This document shows, piece by piece, positions 1 to 6,715 of a DNA stretch of 15,633 nucleotides. Within the stretch, counting starts at the first letter, position 1. Every line of letters begins with the position of its first letter. Under the pieces are notes generated by a model. The model saw nothing but the letters and a program-made list of their open reading frames with translations. It was not told the origin of the DNA and made no database searches. The DNA comes from Verrucomicrobiales bacterium. Its GTDB lineage: Bacteria; Verrucomicrobiota; Verrucomicrobiae; Limisphaerales; UBA9464. The DNA lies in contig SXXZ01000129.1 of NCBI GenBank assembly GCA_005789375.1, positions 1-15,633 of the forward strand, in the 5' to 3' direction. The position numbers and the translations under genes are program-made.

Positions 1-151
1 ACGCGGTGAACCGGTTGAAGGTGTAGGCCTGGCAGCCGATGGCGAACCCGCCGATGCGGTATTCGGCCGGGATGGGTTCGGCCCAAAGCGAACCAGCCAG
101 GGTGACGAGGGATGCCAGAGCCGTGAGGCGGAGAATCGAGAGGGATTTCAT
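1..151 (-). CDS. Exported sugar phosphate isomerase/epimerase-like protein, N-terminal fragment
   Basis: Only the first 50 codons are in the window; the rest lies beyond the left edge. The protein begins with ATG at 151-149 and has a clear Sec signal peptide: MKSLS, a hydrophobic stretch over residues 6-20, and a likely cleavage site after SLWA (residue 24). The mature start, with GGFAIGCQAYTF at about residues 34-45, resembles the first beta strand of xylose isomerase-like TIM-barrel proteins (AP endonuclease 2 superfamily) that Verrucomicrobiota and Planctomycetota export in large numbers. In that family this strand opens the barrel, and the metal-binding residues come later, outside this window. 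The substrate cannot be inferred. The gene is divergent from the beta-helix gene, with a 314-bp gap between them. No Shine-Dalgarno sequence is visible. The signal peptide and start are well supported; the family call rests on a short segment. Confidence 0.6.
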   Translation of the reverse strand, partial: MKSLSILRLTALASLVTLAGSLWAEPIPAEYRIGGFAIGCQAYTFNRFTA

Positions 152-465
152 GAGATGGGGAGTGCAGGACATGGAAGCGAAGTCGCGCCCAATTCTCAAC
201 ACCCAACCCGTATTCCAGTCGGCCTCAAAAATCCCCCGTTCCATGGAACGGGTGTTGGCCTCCGGTGGTTCATCAGGGTGGGCTTCTCGCCGTGCATCGG
301 CTTCCACGAGGTTCCGGGAGATTGGCGCCCCTCAAAGAGTCTCGACCGGTTTTGGGCCGAAGCCTGGTTTGCGGGTTCGGGCGCCAGACTTGACTGGGGT
401 CGGGGATATCAGCGTTTCATGAGCCATCAACACGGCGGTCATTCAGGCTGCCTTTGAATGGATCC
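152..465. other. Divergent intergenic region between isomerase-like and beta-helix genes
   Basis: This 314-bp stretch separates two divergently transcribed genes and should hold both promoters. I see no convincing coding sequence. Its clearest element is the perfect palindrome at 235-252. A TTGACT hexamer at 390-395 could be a -35 element for the plus-strand gene, but no good -10 follows at the usual spacing, so I do not call a promoter. Confidence 0.5.
227..252 (-). terminator. Perfect 18-bp palindrome followed by a T run (attenuator, terminator or operator)
   Basis: Positions 235-252 read CCCGTTCCATGGAACGGG, which equals its own reverse complement. On the minus strand this can fold into a 7-bp GC-rich stem with a CATG loop. 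It is followed after GGA by five T residues (complement of 227-231), giving an intrinsic-terminator-like shape. It sits about 76-101 bases upstream of the isomerase-like start codon and reads toward that gene, so it could be a leader attenuator. It could also block antisense transcription coming from the beta-helix side. A perfect palindrome of this size could equally be a repressor operator. The three-base spacer before the T run makes it a weaker terminator. The symmetry is seen directly; the role is inferred. Confidence 0.4.
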
Positions 466-2010
466 ATGACGTTCGAGATTTTCAGGCAGTGGACACGATG
501 GGTGTTCGGGCTTGTGGCCGTAGGGTGCTGCGTCAACGCTGCCGATTTCTACGTTTCACCCAGCGGAAAGGACTCCCATTCGGGGACTTCGCCGAAAGCA
601 CCCTGGAAGACCTTGCAGCGGGTCAACCGGCACATCGCGGATCATCGTCTCGCGCCCGGGGATGGCCTGTTTCTCGAGGGTGGGGCCACCTTTGATGGGG
701 GGCTTCGCATCGAACATGCCGGTGGCGGAACGCGGCAATCACCAGTTCGAATCACCAGCTACGGACGCGGGCAGGCGACCCTTCGCCCAGGCCAGGAATC
801 CGGCCTTCTCATCCGAGAGACTTCTTGGATCACGGTTTCACAACTGAAGATCATTGCCTCTCCCGGCAACCTGGGGGATGGCATCCGCTGTGATCGGGAC
901 CAAGAAACCCCGGAGCGAGTGGCCGGAGTGGTGATTCAGGACTGTTCGATCACGGGCTTCGGATGGCACGGAATCATGGTGGATGCCAGCCAGCGTTCGA
1001 TGGGGTTTGAAGGCGTCACGATCGAACGTTGTCTGACGTCCAGTAACCGCTATGCCGGCATCATGGTGTACGGAGGCAATCCGGCGGGGCGGAGTTCTCG
1101 GCCTCATGCGCGGGTCCAGATCGAGGATTGCGTCGCCGTGGGAAATCCCGGCGATCCTGATGAACGGAAACACCACTCGGGCAGTGGCATTTTCATCGAT
1201 GGAGTCGATACCGCCCTCATTCGAGGCTGTGTCGCAGCGGGCAACGGAGCTGCGTGTCGCAACGAGCGCGGAGGTCCGGTGGGTATCTGGGCTCACGCCT
1301 GCCGTCGAGTGACGATCGAGGGTTGTGAATCCTACGGGAACCAGTCCTGCCTCCGGGATGGCGGCGGGTTCGATTTGGACGGGGGATGCGAGGAGAGTTC
1401 TTTGATCCGAAACTTTTCACACCACAACCACGGTCCGGGATTCTTGGTGTACACGTATTCGGGTGCTGCTTATGCCGACCGTGATTGCCAGGTTCGGGAG
1501 AATATCTCGTGGAACGATGGTGCCAGAAGCTCCGGCTATGCAGGAATCCAGTTGGGCTCGGAAGACGGATGTCAGATCACCGGTTTGATCGTGGAACGCA
1601 ACACCGTGATCGCACCGGTCGAATCCGTGGCGGCGGTGCGTGTCATGGGGCGTTCCATTCAGGCCTGCATCCGAAGCAATCTGGTCGTGGTTCCCACGCA
1701 CGGAACCTTGGTCTCCATCTCCGGTTTCGAGCATCGGGTTCGCTTCGAGGACAACCGCTATTGGAGAGCCGATGGGAAGCCCGTGTTTCTGGTCGATTTC
1801 CAATGGACCATTCCCGCCCTGAATGCCTGGCACAACGCCACCGGGCCCGATCACCGATTCGTTGCAGTGGGTGAGCTCTTCACAGATCCAGAACTGCGGC
1901 TTCCTCAGACTCCCGATTTCAAATCGATGCGACGGCGGCCCTCATGGCCTCGAGTGTCCCACCGGTTTCTTTCCGAGTTTGGTGCCCCAGAGAAGCCCGG
2001 GGTTCCTTGA
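466..2010 (+). CDS. Secreted right-handed parallel beta-helix protein (polysaccharide lyase/hydrolase candidate)
   Basis: The 514-residue protein starts at ATG 466. An in-frame TTG at 454 would add four residues, but the ATG gives a normal signal peptide (residues 1 to about 25, ending near VNAA). Immediately after it comes DFYVSPSGKDSHSG (residues 27-40) and then PWKTLQRVN. This is the typical N-terminal cap of DUF1565/pectate-lyase-like beta-helix proteins, whose first strand and 'G-D-x-x-L' turn (PGDGLFLEGG) are also present. From about residue 155 to 341 there are coil repeats of the form V-x-I-x-x-C-x-(hydrophobic)-x-N/G, e.g. VVIQDCSITG, VTIERCLTSSN, VQIEDCVAVGN and VTIEGCESYGN. They form the stacked rungs of a beta helix, with a cysteine at an equivalent position. 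Such folds host pectate lyases, alginate or chondroitin lyases, GH28-type hydrolases and epimerases. I cannot identify a catalytic set or substrate. The protein should act outside the cytoplasm, on glycans. Confidence 0.75.
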   Translation: MTFEIFRQWTRWVFGLVAVGCCVNAADFYVSPSGKDSHSGTSPKAPWKTLQRVNRHIADHRLAPGDGLFLEGGATFDGGLRIEHAGGGTRQSPVRITSYGRGQATLRPGQESGLLIRETSWITVSQLKIIASPGNLGDGIRCDRDQETPERVAGVVIQDCSITGFGWHGIMVDASQRSMGFEGVTIERCLTSSNRYAGIMVYGGNPAGRSSRPHARVQIEDCVAVGNPGDPDERKHHSGSGIFIDGVDTALIRGCVAAGNGAACRNERGGPVGIWAHACRRVTIEGCESYGNQSCLRDGGGFDLDGGCEESSLIRNFSHHNHGPGFLVYTYSGAAYADRDCQVRENISWNDGARSSGYAGIQLGSEDGCQITGLIVERNTVIAPVESVAAVRVMGRSIQACIRSNLVVVPTHGTLVSISGFEHRVRFEDNRYWRADGKPVFLVDFQWTIPALNAWHNATGPDHRFVAVGELFTDPELRLPQTPDFKSMRRRPSWPRVSHRFLSEFGAPEKPGVP

Positions 2011-2103
2011 GTTTCGGGTCCTGAATTTCCGATCGAAGTTCCGTTCGCGGCAGCCCCGAGCAAAGGAGGCTCTTTTCTACGCGTCGCTGTTGGCGGCCTG
2101 CCA

Positions 2104-2532
2104 TCAGGCCAGGTACCAGGCGGGAACGATCAGGGTTGTAAAGAAGAGGCACAGGCCGAAGTTCTGGTACACGTTGGGCACCAGAGAGATTCCCTGGTGC
2201 TCGGCGATTTCGATGCCGAAAAAGTGTGCGATGAGCCCAATCATAACGCACTGGATAGTCTCGAAATAGGCCCGATTGCGCAGCGTCAGCTCCCGCTCAT
2301 AGATGTGATAATCGAATGCACTGCCAACAAAGCTGTGGGCACTCATGAACAGGAGGATGGACAGGATTGTGCCTACCACCAGACACACTCTCAGAAGTAC
2401 TAGGAGTCCGGGCCGGTCGGTCTGAAGGAAGAATTTACCGAAGCACCCTCCCCAGAGAGCCACGATGGCGATACGCGACAGTCTCAAGGTGGTCTGGGCC
2501 GAAAAACGGAAATAATGGGAGGGGAGTTTCAT
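2104..2532 (-). CDS. Small integral membrane protein, four predicted helices
   Basis: This 142-residue protein is very hydrophobic and is predicted to have four membrane segments. These lie at about residues 21-36 (IAIVALWGGCFGKFF), 42-64 (LLVLLRVCLVVGTILSILLF), 90-110 (around TIQCVMIGLIAHFFGIEIA) and 123-141 (ending in VPAWYLA). A polar loop between helices 2 and 3 carries charged and aromatic residues (FDYHIYERELTLRNRAYFE, residues 73-91). I do not recognise the family. It is the last of four co-directional minus-strand genes, 115 bp downstream of the secreted TIM-barrel-like protein, and it converges with the beta-helix gene across a 93-bp gap. The hydrophobic periodicity supports a real gene. 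No enzymatic motif is visible. Whether it belongs to the upstream operon is uncertain, because the spacing leaves room for its own promoter. Confidence 0.7.
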   Translation of the reverse strand: MKLPSHYFRFSAQTTLRLSRIAIVALWGGCFGKFFLQTDRPGLLVLLRVCLVVGTILSILLFMSAHSFVGSAFDYHIYERELTLRNRAYFETIQCVMIGLIAHFFGIEIAEHQGISLVPNVYQNFGLCLFFTTLIVPAWYLA

Positions 2533-2647
2533 GGGACAGGCACGAGGTTCAGAGGGGGCCGGTGATGGATAAACCAGAACTGGGCTTCACGTGCGCTGGA
2601 TTAGGCGGGCTAGGGCGACGCAGGGCCACTGAATCTGAACTGGGATT

Positions 2648-5005
2648 TTAATTTCGGAGGCTCACGTGTTCGAGGCGGTAACGGTACGTCTCTGAGTTCG
2701 TGCCAGGTTGGGTGTTTTTCTCCAAAAGGGCCGCTCCCAATTCGTCCCAGAGGGAAGGGATTGTCGAGGCGGGCAATCTCTGCTGGATCTGGACTGACCG
2801 CGCCGGTTCGCTGGATAACTCACTCAGGGAAGCCCGGAGCCGTCGGTTCAATCCGGTATACTCCACGCTGAAGCGGTAGGGATATCCGGCTTTCATGCCT
2901 CCGGGGATGGCTAGAGCCCAAGACTTCGACTTACCGTTCGATGCCAAAACCAATCGCGCCTGGTCCGCCGACGCGATCTGGAGCGTCAGCGAGTGGCGGT
3001 CAATCGGCTCATCGGCGGCGAAGAATCCCAGTATCATTGGGTTATTTGGAGTGTTGCCGAAGGATTCGATGCGGAAATTCAGTGCGGCTTGGAAAGAGGT
3101 GTTTTGGGGCGAAAGCCGGATGGGATGCACATAGCGTCGGCGCTGGGGAGCTTGGGATGAGGCCGCGACCGAATTCGACTTCCGCGCCGTCGGCCATTTC
3201 CCCGTGATGTTGACGGCCCGGGACTCCTTAGACCAGGCATAGGGGACCGCCTCGAGGCTCATCAGTGGCACTTCATGCGCCGGGTTGGCCTTGCGGCCGA
3301 GACTCAGCATGTCGAAGTCGAAGTGCCAACCGCGTTGCAGTGGGTCGCTAGAAAAATCCTCGCTGAGTGTCTCAACGGCTTCGGTGCCGGTGTTGAAAGT
3401 CCGGTTGCCGATGGCCGCCAAGAACGGGTTGATGCCCGCCGCAGGAGTTTGGCCGTAGTGCGTGTGCTCCGACCACATCCACACGTATTCGTCACTGTAG
3501 GCCAATGCCAGCGGCAGATTGCTCCATAAGGAGGATTTAGTTCCACTCGGCCATCCGGGATAGAGGTCCCACGGGTCATCCTCGACCCACGCCGCCATCC
3601 CGGTTTTCACAAACCGGTCGTACTTCGGCGGGTTGCCGCTCAGCGAACGCCATTCTTTAATCCAGGCGCGTGCCGCCTCATAGCGGTCGCGATCCCCGGC
3701 GAAGCCTTCTTGCTTGCCGTCGTTGGCGGCATTGAACGTCCCCGGTCCCTGACCGTAGTAGAACGTGTTTTCGTAGCCATGGATGAGTTGGCCCGGGGAC
3801 TCGATGCCATCGAGCACACCGTCCAGAAACGGAATGCTCCCTTGCAGCGGTTCGTAGCCCACCGCATCGGGAGACCAGGCGAAGGTCAGAATGATTTTTA
3901 CGGCCGGCAATTGCGCCTGGACGGCTTTGATCCATTGGGCTCCCCGGCGGCGCAGCACTTCGGGAGAGTCCTTCCCGAGGGGGAATTTGAGGTTGGCTGG
4001 TCGATGGGTCTCAAACTCCGGGACCCCCGACTTCGTTCGCCAGCGGTAGTTGCCGTACTGTTCTGTATCTAACCAGAAGCCCTGGAGATGGGCTTCACGG
4101 CACAGCCGTGCCGCCATGGCGGCATTGTGCTCCACGATGGCCCAGTCGCGATCGTTGGAGAGGTCAGGAGTGAAGCGACCGCGTGCCCCGTCGACGAGTG
4201 TGCAGTTCAGAAAATTGTCGGTGAGCGTTCCCCAGCGTACCGAGTTGAGGTCCGCCACGATGGGAGCGATCGCTTCGTAGGGCAGTTCCACGGTGTTCCA
4301 CAGCAGTTCGTGGAGGAAATATCCGCGAGGAGCCAGTCCCAGTCGTTCTCCCCATTCGGCCGGCAGGATCGCGGGCACGACGTACCCATCGTAGGGAAAG
4401 GAGGCCGCGAACTCGGGGTGTTTTGCCAAGTAGTGCGAAGTCACGGCGTTCTCACCGCCGGTGGTGCCAAACTGGCCGCCACCGATGCTCTTTTTCCCCC
4501 GCAATTCTTTCGGACGCGCCCACGGCTTAGGCTGGGGATCTCGGTGGGTCTCCACTCGAACCCAAGCCACGGCGACCGAACCGGCTTGATGACTAGGATC
4601 TAGACGTAGCCTGACGCCTGTTCCCATGGGTGGAAGCGGGATGCGGTACTCGTGCCACAGTCCGTCGTTTCGAATAACAAAGGCTCGGCTGTTGCTCTCC
4701 GAAAAAGTGGTCCCGTGATAAATCTGCCCCATCGAATCGGCATTCGATCGCATCCGAATCGTGACTGTCACACATTGATCGGGTGGAAAGTCCACCGGTG
4801 GCCCGGTGAGGTTCGGATCGGAAGCAGTGACGGTCATCGTCCAGCCTTCCCGAGTGATGCGGTCGTGGGTCACTCCGGCGTTGGTTGTCCAACCTTGGGT
4901 TCCCCGGGCAAAGTCCCAGAATGCGAGAACGCCCTCGCCGCGGGCGGCCAATGCCAGCAAAACAAAACACCCAGCCAGAAGGAACCGAGCATGGAAATTC
5001 GTCAT
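2648..5005 (-). CDS. Large secreted protein, beta-sandwich plus TIM-barrel-like core (putative glycoside hydrolase)
   Basis: I prefer the ATG at 5005 (785 residues) over the upstream ATG at 5053. It gives a clean signal peptide: MTNFHAR, the hydrophobic stretch FLLAGCFVLLALAA, then a site near ARG-EG. Residues about 27-155 look like a carbohydrate-binding-type beta sandwich: FWDFARGTQGW at the start, then strands such as VTVTIRMRS and WHEYRIPLPP. Residues about 175-560 resemble a TIM barrel, with FWLDTEQYGN (310-319), KIILTFAWSPDAV, LDGVLDGIESPGQ (410-422), KTGMAAWVEDDPWD and YVWMWSEHTHYGQ (507-519). The Asp/Glu at strand ends (D313 and E315, D415 and E418, E513) are candidate catalytic residues. 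The last ~200 residues look like another beta-sandwich domain. I cannot assign a known GH family. It lies 154 bp downstream of the DUF1501 gene on the same strand, suggesting export alongside the DUF1501/cytochrome pair and action on a polysaccharide. The hydrolase role is inferred from fold-like patterns only. Confidence 0.7.
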   Translation of the reverse strand: MTNFHARFLLAGCFVLLALAARGEGVLAFWDFARGTQGWTTNAGVTHDRITREGWTMTVTASDPNLTGPPVDFPPDQCVTVTIRMRSNADSMGQIYHGTTFSESNSRAFVIRNDGLWHEYRIPLPPMGTGVRLRLDPSHQAGSVAVAWVRVETHRDPQPKPWARPKELRGKKSIGGGQFGTTGGENAVTSHYLAKHPEFAASFPYDGYVVPAILPAEWGERLGLAPRGYFLHELLWNTVELPYEAIAPIVADLNSVRWGTLTDNFLNCTLVDGARGRFTPDLSNDRDWAIVEHNAAMAARLCREAHLQGFWLDTEQYGNYRWRTKSGVPEFETHRPANLKFPLGKDSPEVLRRRGAQWIKAVQAQLPAVKIILTFAWSPDAVGYEPLQGSIPFLDGVLDGIESPGQLIHGYENTFYYGQGPGTFNAANDGKQEGFAGDRDRYEAARAWIKEWRSLSGNPPKYDRFVKTGMAAWVEDDPWDLYPGWPSGTKSSLWSNLPLALAYSDEYVWMWSEHTHYGQTPAAGINPFLAAIGNRTFNTGTEAVETLSEDFSSDPLQRGWHFDFDMLSLGRKANPAHEVPLMSLEAVPYAWSKESRAVNITGKWPTARKSNSVAASSQAPQRRRYVHPIRLSPQNTSFQAALNFRIESFGNTPNNPMILGFFAADEPIDRHSLTLQIASADQARLVLASNGKSKSWALAIPGGMKAGYPYRFSVEYTGLNRRLRASLSELSSEPARSVQIQQRLPASTIPSLWDELGAALLEKNTQPGTNSETYRYRLEHVSLRN

Positions 5006-5159
5006 CAAAACCCAGCCACTGGAAAAGCCACGAGGCGACGAGGAAGTAATCATTAGAGCAATGGGTCGTTAGGGCTGATGGTGAAAGTCTTTGGGAAGTG
5101 AGGAAGGTTCGACTTCTTCTGCCACCTGCTGCTGAGACCTCCCTTGCTGGTGTGGAGGC

Positions 5160-6653
5160 TTAAGTGAGCAAGGCGTCGACGGGTTTTCCTTTTCCGTCTT
5201 TGGTGACGTAAAAGGGGCGCCCTTCTGTGACGTAGTTGGTGTCGGCGCGGATTCCGAGCGCTTTATAAATTGTCGCATACACGTCGATGAGTGGGACTGG
5301 GTTCTCGACGGCGAGCATCGGATGACGCTCCGCAGTTTTTCCGTGGACGTATCCCTTTTTGAATCCGCCACCAAAGAAGGTCATGCAGTTGCAACTGCTG
5401 AAGTGGCCGTGGAAACCGTACATTTTCTCGTTGGCGATAATGAGATCCTCTCCGGTATGGCGCTCGGCAAAGCCCTCCGTCTCGGAACCGGCCGACGGAG
5501 CACTGGCAATGGTTCGACCAAATTCTGTCATGATGCACACCAGTGTGCGCTCCAGAAGGCCGCGCTGTTTTAGGTCGCCGATGAGTTGGGCGATGGGGCC
5601 ATCGATTTGGCGCTTCATTTCCTTCATGCGCCGGTGGCCGTTCTCGTGCATGTCGAATCCTTGGAAAGGGCCATACTGATATTCGACCTGCACAAAGCGG
5701 GCGCCCCGTTCCACCAAGCGTCGTGCCAGGAGCAGCCCGTTGCCGAAACGGCTGCCATTGAAATATCCCGGGTCGAGCTGCTCGGAGGCGGCAATCTTGG
5801 GTTGGTACGCAGCGATGACTTCTGGCTTTTCCTCTTGAGCGAAGTCGAAGGCGGCCTTCACCGGGGAATCCATCATCGCGCGGGCTTCTTCCAAGGTCTT
5901 GAGGTGCTCTTGAGCCTTGGGAGAATCGCGGAGCTCTTGGGCTGATAACCCGGCGATTTCCTTGAGCAATCCTTGGCGGCGGTCGAGACGATCCACCGTC
6001 ATTCCCGCGGCCGCAGTGAGGGTCGCCATGCCTTTGGAAGGATCGGGCACCATGAATGGAGCGTGGTTCACGCCATAGAATCCCGGCCCCAGGTATTCAC
6101 TAATGAAGAGGCGCTCGGCATCCGAGGTGTCGATGTCCCGGCCGATGTAAATGTAGGGCGGCACCGCGGGATTACGACGACCCAATGTGCGACCAATCAC
6201 CGATCCGATGCTCGGAGCCTGGACCCCCACCGGAAACAGGTAGCTGGTCATGGCGTAATGTTGCGCCTTGAGATGAATGGCCCCGAATTTGGTGTCGTTG
6301 GTGAGGCTGCGCAGAAGGGTGCCTTGATCCATCACCGAGGCGATGGACTCCAATCCCTCTCCCAAGAAAATTCCGTCGGCTGCCGTGGGGATCTTCGGGC
6401 AAGTGCCGAGCAATTCGCTGCCCTTCATGCCCGACCGAAACGGAGTGTGCTGCTTCGGATCCCAGAGGTCGGTTTGCGCCATGCCTCCGGGGAGCCAAAT
6501 CAAAATCATGGCGTCCGCCTTCGGGGTGAGCGGGGTTTTCGCGGCCACCTCCGCCTCGGCGGCACTGGCCGTCCACGGGTTAAACCCGGCGGCAGCGGCG
6601 GCAGCGAAGGAGCTTCTTTGAAGGAATTGTCGGCGGTCCAATCGGGTGTTCAT
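5160..6653 (-). CDS. Tat-exported DUF1501 family protein (alkaline phosphatase/sulfatase-like fold)
   Basis: The 497-residue protein opens with a twin-arginine signal: DRRQFLQRS at residues 6-14, then the alanine-rich segment FAAAAAAG and an ASAA cleavage region near 29-32. The mature part has hallmarks of DUF1501 (PF07394): MILIWLPGGMAQTDLWDPK (49-67) near the N terminus, a GVNHAPFMV segment, RFVQVEYQYGPFQGFDMHENGHRR in the middle (starting at 319), IMTEFGRT (374-381), and FFGGGFKKGYVHGKTAE (426-442) near the end. This family is related to sulfatases and alkaline phosphatases, but its reaction is not established. It typically sits beside DUF1549/DUF1553 cytochrome-like genes in Planctomycetota and Verrucomicrobiota, exactly as here: the upstream gene ends 62 bp away on the same strand. 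A folded, possibly metal-bearing exported enzyme fits the Tat signal. No Shine-Dalgarno sequence precedes the ATG. Confidence 0.9.
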   Translation of the reverse strand: MNTRLDRRQFLQRSSFAAAAAAGFNPWTASAAEAEVAAKTPLTPKADAMILIWLPGGMAQTDLWDPKQHTPFRSGMKGSELLGTCPKIPTAADGIFLGEGLESIASVMDQGTLLRSLTNDTKFGAIHLKAQHYAMTSYLFPVGVQAPSIGSVIGRTLGRRNPAVPPYIYIGRDIDTSDAERLFISEYLGPGFYGVNHAPFMVPDPSKGMATLTAAAGMTVDRLDRRQGLLKEIAGLSAQELRDSPKAQEHLKTLEEARAMMDSPVKAAFDFAQEEKPEVIAAYQPKIAASEQLDPGYFNGSRFGNGLLLARRLVERGARFVQVEYQYGPFQGFDMHENGHRRMKEMKRQIDGPIAQLIGDLKQRGLLERTLVCIMTEFGRTIASAPSAGSETEGFAERHTGEDLIIANEKMYGFHGHFSSCNCMTFFGGGFKKGYVHGKTAERHPMLAVENPVPLIDVYATIYKALGIRADTNYVTEGRPFYVTKDGKGKPVDALLT

Positions 6654-6715
6654 GGCGCTGGGTGGGCCGGTGTTTTGGGGGAGCGGGGTTGGGTTAAAAT
6701 GCGATGCGGCCAGGA

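Noticed and set aside
39..457. Plus-strand frames of 127 and 100 codons upstream of the beta-helix gene
   Set aside because: They overlap the signal peptide of the minus-strand isomerase-like gene or the palindrome region and have no protein-like pattern.
2050..2075. Possible terminator GAGC-AAAGGAG-GCTC followed by TTTT after the beta-helix gene
   Set aside because: The stem is only four base pairs, too weak to support a terminator call from sequence alone.
4785..4803. Inverted repeat around GTGGAAAGTCCAC
   Set aside because: It lies inside the coding region of the large secreted protein, and the stem is short.
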